Below, in pieces: positions 7,111 through 14,069 of a DNA stretch of 15,660 nucleotides. Within the stretch, counting starts at the first letter, position 1. The number at the start of each line of letters is the position of its first letter. The stretch comes from Alteromonadaceae bacterium. GTDB taxonomy: Bacteria; Pseudomonadota; Gammaproteobacteria; Pseudomonadales; Oleiphilaceae. The notes beneath the pieces were generated by a model. That model ran no database searches. It was not told the origin of the DNA and worked only from the letters and a program-made list of their open reading frames with translations. Position numbers and translations under genes: made by a program. The DNA is taken from positions 1-15,660 of the forward strand of contig JABXHG010000591.1 in NCBI GenBank assembly GCA_013393545.1, in the 5' to 3' direction.

Positions 7111-9186
7111 ATGGCGTCGCTGGAAGATATCTGCGTCACCGAGCTCAAGGGCGTGGGCCAGGCGCTTGCCGACAAGCTCGCCAAACTGGGCATCCGCTCG
7201 GTGCAGGACCTGTTGTTCCACCTGCCGTACCGGTACGAAGACCGCACCCGCATTGTGCCCATTGGCAATCTGCGGGTGGGCGACGTGGCCGTGGTGGAAG
7301 GCGAGGTGATGAAAGCCGATCTGGTGATGGGACGACGGCGCAGCCTGCAGGTTACCCTGAAAGACGACAGCGGCTTCCTCGCGCTGCGGTTTTTCCATTT
7401 TAACGCCAGCCAGAAAAACCAGCTGGCGGAGGGCGCGCGGGTACGTTGCTTTGGTGAAGTGCGCCCCGGCCGCGCCGGATTTGAGTTTTACCACCCCGAA
7501 TACCAGTTGAATCCGCCCCCCATGCCGCCGGCCGATCAGGCCACGCTGACACCGGTTTATCCGCTTACCGAAGGCATCCAGCAACCCCGAGTACGAAGCC
7601 TGTGCAAACAGGCGCTAGGCTTTCTTGCCCGTTTCCCGATCAAGGACTGGCTGACGCCGGAGTTGCTGGCGGATTACCAGCTGCCTGGTATTAACGAGGC
7701 GGTACGGATGGTGCATTCGCCGCCCGCCGGCGCCCCGGTGCATTTGCTGGTGGAGGGCCGGCACCCGGCCCAGCAGCGCCTGGTGATGGAAGAATTGTTG
7801 GCCCACCAGCTCAGCCTCTTGCAGGTACGCGAGCAGATCCAGGCCCGGGAAGCCTTGCCGCTGCTACCCACCGGCAACCTGGCCGAGCGTTTTCTCGAGC
7901 AGCTGCCTTTCAAGCTGACGGGTGCTCAGCGCCATGTCCTGGCCGATATTCGCCAGGATCTGAGCCAACCCCTGCCGATGCTGAGGCTGGTACAGGGCGA
8001 TGTGGGCTCCGGGAAAACTGTGGTGGCGGCATTGGCGGCGCTGCAAGCCCTGGGGGCTGGTGCTCAGGTGGCCTTGATGGCACCCACGGAAATATTGGCC
8101 GAGCAGCATTTCCAGAATTTTCGTAACTGGCTGGAGCCTCTGGGAATCGAGCTGGCCTGGATATCCGGCAAGGTGAAGGGCAAAGCTCGCCAGGCAGCGC
8201 TTGAAGCGGTGGCCGAAGGGCGGGCACAGGTGGTGATCGGTACCCATGCCCTGTTTCAGGACGAGGTGGCGTTCCACCGCCTGGCTCTGGTGATCGTTGA
8301 CGAGCAGCACCGCTTCGGCGTGCACCAGCGCCTTGCCCTGCGCGAGAAAGGCGTGGGCGGTACACTGGCACCCCATCAGTTGATCATGACCGCCACGCCC
8401 ATTCCCCGAACCCTGGCCATGAGTGCCTATGCTGATCTGGATACCTCGGTCATTGACGAGCTGCCGCCGGGCCGCAAGCCCATTGAAACCATTGCACTGC
8501 CGGATACCCGGCGTGACGACGTTATTGACCGGGTTCGAAATGCATGCCGCGAGGGCCGCCAGGCCTACTGGGTTTGTACCCTGATTGAGGAATCCGAGGC
8601 GCTGCAATGCCAGGCGGCGGAAGTGACCGCCCGGGAGCTGGCCGAACGTTTGCCGGAGCTGAAAACCGGCCTGGTGCACGGGCGCCTGAAAGCGGCCGAG
8701 AAAGCGGAGTTGATGGACGCTTTCAAAAACGGCGAGCTGGATTTGTTGGTGGCCACCACGGTGATCGAGGTGGGGGTCGACGTACCTAATGCGTCGTTGA
8801 TTATTATTGAAAACCCCGAGCGCCTGGGGCTGGCTCAGTTACACCAGCTTCGTGGCCGCGTGGGTCGGGGGGAGCAGGCGAGTTTCTGTGTTCTGTTATA
8901 TCACCCGCCGCTCTCCAATAACGGCAAGGCCCGCTTGCAGGCGCTGCGCGACAGCCAGGATGGTTTCTTCATTGCCGAAAAAGATCTGGAAATCCGGGGG
9001 CCGGGAGAGGTATTGGGTACCCGTCAGACTGGCATGATGCAGTTCCGGCTGGCAGACTTTGAAAGAGACAAGGGCTGGATTGAACCCGTGCGCGAGATGG
9101 CGCCGGAAGTGATGAGCCAGCCCGCCGCTGTAAAAGCACTGATTCGCCGCTGGCTGGGTGAAAAAATCCGCTACGGCGACGTATAA
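7111..9186 (+). CDS. recG: ATP-dependent DNA helicase RecG
   Basis: RecG is a DNA translocase that remodels stalled forks, D-loops and R-loops. The product is 691 aa (E. coli 693). The ATG at 7111 is preferred over a TTG directly before it; neither has a strong ribosome site, and translational coupling to oxyR (6-base gap) is likely. The N-terminal part has the VGQALADKL helix-hairpin-helix-like segment and the OB-fold wedge domain (about 60-160). Helicase motif I, GDVGSGKT, is at 296-303, APTEILAEQH follows as motif Ia, and motif II is DEQH near residue 397 (DEQHRFGV). MTATPIPRTLA is motif III, and TTVIEVGVDVPNA plus QLRGRVGRG are motifs V and VI. The C-terminal TRG-type region follows (KDLEIRGPGEVLGTRQTG). 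All key motifs are present. Confidence 0.96.
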   Translation: MASLEDICVTELKGVGQALADKLAKLGIRSVQDLLFHLPYRYEDRTRIVPIGNLRVGDVAVVEGEVMKADLVMGRRRSLQVTLKDDSGFLALRFFHFNASQKNQLAEGARVRCFGEVRPGRAGFEFYHPEYQLNPPPMPPADQATLTPVYPLTEGIQQPRVRSLCKQALGFLARFPIKDWLTPELLADYQLPGINEAVRMVHSPPAGAPVHLLVEGRHPAQQRLVMEELLAHQLSLLQVREQIQAREALPLLPTGNLAERFLEQLPFKLTGAQRHVLADIRQDLSQPLPMLRLVQGDVGSGKTVVAALAALQALGAGAQVALMAPTEILAEQHFQNFRNWLEPLGIELAWISGKVKGKARQAALEAVAEGRAQVVIGTHALFQDEVAFHRLALVIVDEQHRFGVHQRLALREKGVGGTLAPHQLIMTATPIPRTLAMSAYADLDTSVIDELPPGRKPIETIALPDTRRDDVIDRVRNACREGRQAYWVCTLIEESEALQCQAAEVTARELAERLPELKTGLVHGRLKAAEKAELMDAFKNGELDLLVATTVIEVGVDVPNASLIIIENPERLGLAQLHQLRGRVGRGEQASFCVLLYHPPLSNNGKARLQALRDSQDGFFIAEKDLEIRGPGEVLGTRQTGMMQFRLADFERDKGWIEPVREMAPEVMSQPAAVKALIRRWLGEKIRYGDV

Positions 9187-9224
9187 ACCGCGGCAACACA
9201 ACCGTTTTCGAGGTAACCGCAACC

Positions 9225-10592
9225 ATGCAATTGCCCGTGATGATAAAACAGGCACTGGCCGAACAGGCCTCGGCGGTGTCGCTTCGAAGTATTGATCAGG
9301 TCGATCCCGACCACTTGCTGCGCATGGTGCTGTTGTCTGATGCCGAGGGCAAGCTGCAGGCCATCTGCCGGAATGACGACCTGCTGGATCTGGCTTCCCT
9401 GAACAAGGGGCTTGGCCGGGATTTTCGCATGATGCCGATAGGTGAGCAGGTGCGCGTGCGCCAGCGGGTGGGGCTGCCGGAATTACCGGCGCTGCCGGGA
9501 TTGACCGGCTGGCCGCTGGTGGTCGACACCCGTGTGAATGAGCTGGATTACGTAGCGTTGCCGTTGGCTGACCGGGCTCAGGCCATGGTGCTGCCGGCTG
9601 AAGAATTCCAGCAATTGACCGCCAGCGGCCGACGCCAGGGATTTGCATTGGATACCGCCTCGGTTGCGGTCAACCTCAATAACCCGTCAGCGGATCGCGA
9701 CCAACTGCATTCGGCCATTAATCGCTTTACCGGCCTGCGTATACAGCAGCGCCTGGAAGACACGCTGGAGCTGCCGCCCTTGCCGGAAACCGCGCAACGA
9801 ATCATTCACCTGAGGGTCAACCCGAACGCGGTGATGGGGGACCTGGTGGATGTGGTGGAAAGCGACCCCAGCCTGGCGGCGCAAGTGGTGAGCTGGGCGT
9901 CGTCCTCATTCTACGCCGCTGCCGGCCAGGTGCGCTCGGTCTATGATGCTGTGTCTCGGGTGCTGGGCTTTGATCTGGTGATGAACCTGGCCATGGGCCT
10001 GGCTCTGGGCCGGGCGCTGCGCCAACCCTCGGACCACCCGGACGGCTACGTGGATTACTGGCAGCAGGCCATCTGGCAGGCCCAGGCGGCGGGTATTCTG
10101 GCCGGCATGATGCGAGGCCCGCGCCGGCCGGTTTTCGGGCTGGCCTATCTGAGCGGCCTGCTCCATAACTTCGGCCACCTGGTGCTGGCGCAGGTGTTTC
10201 CTCCGCACTTTCGGCTGGTGTGTCGCTCGCTGGAAGTAAACCCCCATATCGATTCGAGTGTGATTGAACACCAGCTGTTGGGCGTGACCCGCGAGCAGAT
10301 TGCAGCCCGCCTGATGGATAACTGGGGCATGCCGGAAGAAGTGGGCGTGGCCATTCGTTACCAGAAAAACCCGGAGTATCAGGGCGAGCATGCAGTTTAT
10401 GCGCGGGTGCTCTGGCTCGGCCGGCAGCTGCTGACGGCCAGAGGCATAGCGCTGGGGGCAGGTGAACCGGTGCCTGATGCTGTCTTCGAGGAGCTGGGCC
10501 TGAACCGGGAAAAAGTGGAAGAGCGCTTTGATGAGATGGTCGGCAACAAGGACAGTGTGATGGCCATTGCCGGCATGATGAGCCAGGGTTAA
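9225..10592 (+). CDS. YbaK-like deacylase domain plus HDOD domain protein
   Basis: A 455-aa two-domain protein. Residues about 1-150 resemble the YbaK/ProX aminoacyl-tRNA deacylase fold; residues about 180-400 form an HDOD domain, a non-hydrolytic relative of HD phosphohydrolases found in signalling and motility regulators. HDOD signatures include LPPLPETAQRIIHLRVNP, VVESDPSLAAQVVSWASS and, at the normal HD position, LLHNFGHLVLA, where the HD pair is replaced by HN. This architecture is known in gammaproteobacteria, but its cellular role is not established. The ATG has GAGG about 10 bases upstream. It lies 38 bases after recG and may share that transcript. No membrane segment is seen. The deacylase assignment is weaker than HDOD because I cannot place the catalytic lysine with confidence. 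Confidence 0.8.
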   Translation: MQLPVMIKQALAEQASAVSLRSIDQVDPDHLLRMVLLSDAEGKLQAICRNDDLLDLASLNKGLGRDFRMMPIGEQVRVRQRVGLPELPALPGLTGWPLVVDTRVNELDYVALPLADRAQAMVLPAEEFQQLTASGRRQGFALDTASVAVNLNNPSADRDQLHSAINRFTGLRIQQRLEDTLELPPLPETAQRIIHLRVNPNAVMGDLVDVVESDPSLAAQVVSWASSSFYAAAGQVRSVYDAVSRVLGFDLVMNLAMGLALGRALRQPSDHPDGYVDYWQQAIWQAQAAGILAGMMRGPRRPVFGLAYLSGLLHNFGHLVLAQVFPPHFRLVCRSLEVNPHIDSSVIEHQLLGVTREQIAARLMDNWGMPEEVGVAIRYQKNPEYQGEHAVYARVLWLGRQLLTARGIALGAGEPVPDAVFEELGLNREKVEERFDEMVGNKDSVMAIAGMMSQG

Positions 10593-10596
10593 CAAG

Positions 10597-10621
10597 AAAA
10601 AGGCCGGCTCAGAGGCCGGCC
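10597..10621 (-). terminator. Intrinsic terminator (leftward), in the gap between converging genes
   Basis: GGCCGGC (10602-10608) pairs with GCCGGCC (10615-10621) around a 6-base loop. Five A residues at 10597-10601 become a T-run when read on the minus strand, so it should stop transcripts from the DUF2489-type gene before they enter the HDOD gene. For rightward transcripts it is a stable hairpin without a T-run. Confidence 0.65.
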
Positions 10622-10798
10622 AGTGTCACCCGTGGTTTGCAGTGTCGTCCAAACTTATCAGGAGAAAACAGGTCAACTGTAAACACGTCAGTTGCAAACA
10701 ATGTCAGAGGCTAATCCGATGCATTAATCAACCTCTGATTGAAATATAGTCAACTTTCACAAAAAATAAAGGCGAAGTAAAAAAAGAATGCGGCGTGG
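10622..10798. other. AT-richer non-coding gap with several inverted repeats
   Basis: This stretch between two converging genes has no plausible gene. It contains three nested or adjacent inverted repeats: GTTTG/CAAAC around 10634-10652, CAACTG (10674-10679)/CAGTTG (10689-10694), and TCAGAGG (10704-10710)/CCTCTGA (10732-10738). A run of A-rich sequence follows. It could be structured 3' UTR; no known RNA family is recognised. Confidence 0.4.
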
Positions 10799-11257
10799 TC
10801 AGTCAAACGCGTGATGGCGAATCAGCGACGCGGCTTCCCGGATGGCATCGGCATGCTCCTCTTCCACGGCGAAACGCTCCCGGTCCAGTTCCCGTAAGGT
10901 GTCCGGGTCAGTATTTTTGCGAGCCCGATGGGTCGGCATGTGGCTGATCTTGTCGTGCACTGTCTGAAATACCCGATATTTAGGGTCTTCCAGTAGCTCT
11001 GGCGCCACATGCTCCAGTAAGCCTTTCAGGCGCAGGCAGGCTTCGGAATACTCCACTTGCTTGGCCTCCACGGCCATCGCCACCACCCGGATACTTTCCA
11101 CCATTTCCTGGCGGCGACGGGCCTGGAATTCCTCGGTTTTTTTCTGGCGCAGGCGATGCTCTGCAAGCACGCGGGACTGGCGCCAGATGTAAAACAGCAG
11201 CACGCCGATAACCACGAGTGCGATGGCAATAAACACGAGCTGAAGGCCTCGGGGCAT
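10799..11257 (-). CDS. DUF2489-type protein with one N-terminal membrane segment
   Basis: A 152-aa protein of unknown function that looks like the DUF2489 family of gammaproteobacteria. Residues about 6-26 (LVFIAIALVVIGVLLFYIW) form a single transmembrane helix. A basic, Gln/Glu/Arg-rich segment (about 35-52) follows and is probably a helix. The SIRVVAMAVEAKQVEYSEAC segment (about 55-74) is the most conserved part of the family. The remainder is charged and helical, so the protein is likely anchored in the inner membrane with a cytoplasmic domain. The ATG at 11255-11257 has AAGGAGT 7 bases upstream. It is transcribed alone, leftward, toward a T-run hairpin at 10597-10621. Function is unknown. 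Confidence 0.72.
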   Translation of the reverse strand: MPRGLQLVFIAIALVVIGVLLFYIWRQSRVLAEHRLRQKKTEEFQARRRQEMVESIRVVAMAVEAKQVEYSEACLRLKGLLEHVAPELLEDPKYRVFQTVHDKISHMPTHRARKNTDPDTLRELDRERFAVEEEHADAIREAASLIRHHAFD

Positions 11258-11391
11258 GCCTGGACTCCTTGCCGTTGGGTGAGAAAGAGGGTGTAAAAAA
11301 TACTGACAAATCTGGTCCGGTCAGCGCGGAAGTTATAACTTTGGCAGCTGCGCAGTGGCCTTGCAATAAGAGTTAACCATGGAGGGTATAG

Positions 11392-11427
11392 AAAAAACTG
11401 CGACCCCGGGAGAGAGCGGGGCCGCAG
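11392..11427 (-). terminator. Intrinsic terminator of the PEP-CTERM gene
   Basis: Read on the minus strand, CTGCGGCCCCG (11417-11427) pairs with CGGGGTCGCAG (11398-11408) around an 8-base loop, with one mismatch, and is followed by six T residues (11392-11397). It begins 6 bases past the stop codon of the PEP-CTERM gene. Confidence 0.88.
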
Positions 11428-11432
11428 GTGGA

Positions 11433-12035
11433 TCAGGCCTTGCCCGCGCGGCGGCGGGTCAGCCCGAGGCCGAGCAGGCCTAATCCCAACAAAGCGATGG
11501 AGCCGGGCTCTGGTACATAGGTAGGCGGCTCACTGTTGTAAAAGGCGATGTGTGACAGTCCTTTCTCTCCTGGTGTGAACCAGGTGCCTTCGGTAACTAC
11601 CTCTGCCAGCTCCAGGCAGGCCAGGGTATAAGTGTTACCACTGCAGGTATTATCGTTGGCATCGTCCACATACCAGAACAGGTTGAAGCCGTTGCCGGCT
11701 TTTACCGACCAGTAACGGATGCCCGGGTCATCCGGGTCGGGTGTGTAGGTCCAGCTACCGGTGGCGTCGCCGGAGAACGAGATTTCTTCACCGTCAAAGG
11801 TGCCATAATCGCTGTTCTTCTCATCGACGGTACCATTGGGTTCGTATTTGGCAATCAGTGGCGAGATTTCGATACGTTCGTCTTCCTGATCAATAAAGAT
11901 CTGGCAGGCTTCGCCCTTGCCAAAATAGCCGGAGCAGTCGTTGCCCTCGAACTCGTAGTAAATCAGCCCTGCCGAGGCTGGCAAAGCGAACAGGCCAACG
12001 GCGACAGTACTGATGGCGGGAATAAGTGTTTTCAT
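11433..12035 (-). CDS. Secreted PEP-CTERM sorting-signal protein
   Basis: A 200-aa exported protein. Residues 1-22 (MKTLIPAISTVAVGLFALPASA) are a Sec signal peptide with cleavage expected after ASA. The C-terminus has VPEPGSIALLGLGLLGLGL followed by RRR, a classic PEP-CTERM signal: PEP motif, hydrophobic helix and basic tail, recognised by exosortase and thereby tied to the outer surface or exopolysaccharide matrix. The mature part is acidic and has four cysteines (CSGYF, EACQI, TCSGN, LACLE) that could form two disulfides. No enzymatic domain is recognised. The ATG has GGAGGA 7 bases upstream. It is monocistronic, closed by a strong terminator, and has a sigma-54-like promoter. No exosortase gene is in this window, so it depends on one elsewhere in the genome. 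Confidence 0.88.
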   Translation of the reverse strand: MKTLIPAISTVAVGLFALPASAGLIYYEFEGNDCSGYFGKGEACQIFIDQEDERIEISPLIAKYEPNGTVDEKNSDYGTFDGEEISFSGDATGSWTYTPDPDDPGIRYWSVKAGNGFNLFWYVDDANDNTCSGNTYTLACLELAEVVTEGTWFTPGEKGLSHIAFYNSEPPTYVPEPGSIALLGLGLLGLGLTRRRAGKA

Positions 12036-12130
12036 GATGGATTCCTCCAGAATGTCCTTTCCGGTAAACCGGATCCACTGTCAGCGGGGGTACCGGGTGG
12101 TCCGTATGCAGCAGTGTCTGGAGTATGTGA

Positions 12131-12146
12131 AGCATAAACTTTGCCA
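12131..12146 (-). promoter_or_regulatory. Candidate sigma-54 promoter of the PEP-CTERM gene
   Basis: Read leftward the sequence is TGGCAAAGTTTATGCT. It has the required GG-N10-GC arrangement and departs from the RpoN consensus TGGCAC-N5-TTGCW only at the sixth base and the first T of TTGC. The predicted start is near 12119, about 84 bases before the ATG. PEP-CTERM genes in exosortase systems with PrsK/PrsR are known to use RpoN, which supports the call. Confidence 0.5.
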
Positions 12147-12198
12147 TCTCTTACGTTGTTGAAATTGCGTTACTTTTTCTCGGCATGGTTGCCGGTGG

Positions 12199-12215
12199 TG
12201 TAAAATTCTCCGACA
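12199..12215. promoter_or_regulatory. Possible activator site upstream of the sigma-54 promoter
   Basis: TGTAAAATTCTCCGACA is bounded by TGT and ACA and partly symmetric about its centre. It lies about 53-69 bases upstream of the -24 element at 12146, a place where a sigma-54 activator could bind. There is no direct evidence that it is a binding site. Confidence 0.22.
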
Positions 12216-12242
12216 GCCTGGACTGGTTGGCAGGGCGTAACC

Positions 12243-12270
12243 TTGACAGGGAAAGGCAGCCCCCTAATAT
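12243..12270 (+). promoter_or_regulatory. Sigma-70 promoter of the 12384-13956 gene pair
   Basis: A perfect TTGACA (12243-12248) is followed after 16 bases by TAATAT (12265-12270). The predicted start near 12277 leaves a leader of about 107 bases before the first gene, containing the palindrome GGCTGCAGCC. The rest of the 348-base gap (12036-12383) holds the oppositely directed sigma-54 signal and no gene. Confidence 0.55.
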
Positions 12271-12383
12271 AGCGGGCACGTTGGCCGGTAACTTGCCGGG
12301 GCTGCAGCCTGGAGTGCGGCTTTGAACACAGGGGTGCTGCCGCGCACAGAAATTTTCATTTTTATCAGTTACAGGATGCATCC

Positions 12384-12884
12384 ATGGCTGTGGCCTTACC
12401 GCCCGAGCTGGAAATCAAGCTCAACAAGCTGAGCATCAAGAAGCCTTTTATCAATCGCTTGCTTGCTGTGATCTTCATGCCTTTCATTGCCCGTAGCGGC
12501 CTGAAGGTAAACTACGACCCTGACAACTTTTACGCTTACTTGCCAAAAAAACGGTTCAACTCCAACTGGTACGGCACTCAGGCCGGCGCGGCCATTCTGG
12601 GGAACAGTGAACTGGCAGCGGGTTGCTATCTTTTCCTGCTGACTCAGGGCGAATATCGCATGGTGTGCACGCGCCTGGACTACCGGTTTTTGCTGCCAAG
12701 CACCGACCCCGTCATTTACAAGATCGATCTGGATCATGCCGAGCTGGAAGAGAAAATCGCCGCTGGTGGCAAGTTCATGATGGACCTGACCATCAAGCTG
12801 TTCCGTGCCAAATCGAAAACCACGGTTGGCAAACGCATCGGCTCAGGGAAAATCAGCTTCAAAGTCTGGCCGGTGGGTGGCTAG
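12384..12884 (+). CDS. DUF4442-like hotdog-fold protein
   Basis: A 166-aa soluble protein that I read as a DUF4442/hotdog-fold (thioesterase-like) family member. The supporting pattern is KKRFNSNWYGTQAGAAILGNSEL (about residues 55-77), corresponding to the N-x-N-x-x-G-T-x-x-G-G core of the family, followed by a RLDYRFLLPSTDPV strand (about 97-110) and the LEEKIAAGGKF region (about 121-131). A catalytic residue typical of acyl-CoA thioesterases cannot be named, and the second Gly of the core is Ala here, so activity is uncertain. The ATG at 12384 has AGG about 8 bases upstream. It is separated by only one base from the following membrane protein gene, so the two are translated from one message. 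Confidence 0.62.
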   Translation: MAVALPPELEIKLNKLSIKKPFINRLLAVIFMPFIARSGLKVNYDPDNFYAYLPKKRFNSNWYGTQAGAAILGNSELAAGCYLFLLTQGEYRMVCTRLDYRFLLPSTDPVIYKIDLDHAELEEKIAAGGKFMMDLTIKLFRAKSKTTVGKRIGSGKISFKVWPVGG

Positions 12885-12885
12885 C

Positions 12886-13956
12886 ATGCCGGCGTCAGTT
12901 CAGCAGGCGTTTTATCTGGCATGTTCCTGGTTGTGGTGCATCGGGGCCTTTCTGCCGGTGCTGTTGCTGCGGGATTACGGCTGGATAACGCTGACTGGCT
13001 TTACCCTGGCGAATGTGATCGGCGCGGCTGCCTTCGGTTGGGTGATGAGCCGCCAGCGCCAGCCAGCCTTCCTGGCTGAGCACACGGCTTTTCTGAAGTT
13101 CTTCTCTTATATCACCGTGGCTTTCCAGCTGTTTTTTGTGGCCTGGCTGAGCGCTTTGATTGGCTGGTGGTTGCTGGCGGTCATGCTGATGTTTGTGGTG
13201 CTGTTTTACCGGGCCGACAGGTTAATTGGTCTGGTCTCCGCTGGCCTGTTCCTGATCTCTCTGGCGCTGTTTGGCGGTTATCTGTTGAATGACCCGCCGC
13301 TGGCCTCGGTAACACTGCAGTCGGGCTGGGGGCACACCCTGCTGCCACTGGTGCTCGGCTTTCTGTTATCGCCTTACCTGGACCTGACTTTTCACCGTGC
13401 CTTCCGGCAAAGCCCTAACCCCAGGCTTACTTTCACCCTTGGTTTTGGTGTGTTCTTCCTGGCGTTGCTGGTGTTCGTCTTCGTGTACGCCGGTGGCTTG
13501 CAGGATATTGCGGCCGGCAGCACCGCACTGGATCTATCCCTGCTCTGGCCGGTGGTAGCGTTCATCGTATTGCAAACCGCGTTTACCGTGGCGGTGCACT
13601 TGAAAGAAGTTCAACGCCAACAGGTTTCACCCGCATTGTCCCGCCAATGGCTCTGGTTGGCCTACCTTGCGGTGCTCGTATTGATCATGGTCGCAGGCGT
13701 TGGCCTGCAGTTGCCCTGGCTGGAACTGCCCCTGACGGAAGTCTTGTATAAAGGCTTCTTGTTGTTCTACGGCCTGGTGTTCCCGCTGTACCTGCTGTTG
13801 GGTAAGCGCAAGCCGTTGTTCCTGGGCGCATTGCTGCTGACGGTGTTGCCATACAGCGCTGGCTTTTTGCTGGGTGGTGATTGGTTGGTGGCCTTGAGCC
13901 TGAGTATGGCGGTTGTGGCGGTGTTTGCTGGTGTGCGCTGGCTAAGAGGAGCCTGA
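12886..13956 (+). CDS. Multi-span inner membrane protein of unknown function
   Basis: A 356-aa very hydrophobic protein with about ten to eleven predicted transmembrane helices, spread over its whole length; examples are about residues 12-30, 34-55, 70-95, 98-116 and several more to the C-terminus at about 330-350. A charged loop with SPYLDLTFHRAFRQSPNPRL (about 165-184) is the most distinctive motif and is probably cytoplasmic. I do not recognise a transporter or enzyme family. The ATG at 12886 is chosen because it comes one base after the upstream stop; a longer in-frame reading from 12805 would overlap the upstream gene by 80 bases and add a basic non-membrane tail. Coupling with the hotdog-fold gene suggests a linked function, perhaps lipid related, but that is inference. 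Confidence 0.78.
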   Translation: MPASVQQAFYLACSWLWCIGAFLPVLLLRDYGWITLTGFTLANVIGAAAFGWVMSRQRQPAFLAEHTAFLKFFSYITVAFQLFFVAWLSALIGWWLLAVMLMFVVLFYRADRLIGLVSAGLFLISLALFGGYLLNDPPLASVTLQSGWGHTLLPLVLGFLLSPYLDLTFHRAFRQSPNPRLTFTLGFGVFFLALLVFVFVYAGGLQDIAAGSTALDLSLLWPVVAFIVLQTAFTVAVHLKEVQRQQVSPALSRQWLWLAYLAVLVLIMVAGVGLQLPWLELPLTEVLYKGFLLFYGLVFPLYLLLGKRKPLFLGALLLTVLPYSAGFLLGGDWLVALSLSMAVVAVFAGVRWLRGA

Positions 13957-13979
13957 GATGTATTAGGGAGTGAGCAGAA

Positions 13980-14011
13980 ACAACAAAGCCCGCGAAAGCG
14001 GGCTTTGTTGT
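13980..14011. terminator. Bidirectional hairpin terminator
   Basis: ACAACAAAGCCCGC (13980-13993) pairs perfectly with GCGGGCTTTGTTGT (13998-14011) around a GAAA loop, a 14-bp stem. It lies 23 bases after the membrane protein stop and 13 bases from the end of the tRNA remnant, so it can end the rightward gene pair and was probably also the terminator of the original leftward tRNA-Ile gene. Confidence 0.85.
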
Positions 14012-14024
14012 ATGGGAATCCTGG

Positions 14025-14069
14025 TGGTGGGCCCAGCTGGACTCGAACCAGCGACCAAAGGATTATGAG
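14025..14069 (-). pseudogene. 3' half of tRNA-Ile2 (CAU anticodon), integration scar
   Basis: Read leftward, this is CTCATAA (anticodon loop with CAU), the 3' anticodon strand TCCTT, a TGGTC variable loop, the T arm GCTGG-TTCGAGT-CCAGC, the acceptor 3' strand TGGGCCC, A, and an encoded CCA. That is exactly 45 bases, tRNA positions 32 to 76. The variable loop and T arm match E. coli ileX-type tRNA-Ile2, not elongator Met tRNA. The 5' half is missing: the sequence next to the loop (AAGGCT) cannot pair with TCCTT. It cannot form a functional tRNA and is the duplicated att end of an element lying to the right, whose other end should carry the complete tRNA. Confidence 0.85.

Noticed and set aside
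7864..8679. Open frame of 271 codons antisense to recG
   Set aside because: It is a shadow of the recG reading frame, with no ribosome site and no recognisable domain.
12181..12195. Rightward sigma-54 promoter at CGGCATGGTTGCCGG
   Set aside because: GG and GC are 7 bases apart instead of the required 10.
12805..12885. N-terminal extension of the membrane protein
   Set aside because: It would overlap the upstream gene by 80 bases and add a basic, non-membrane tail; the ATG one base after the upstream stop is better.
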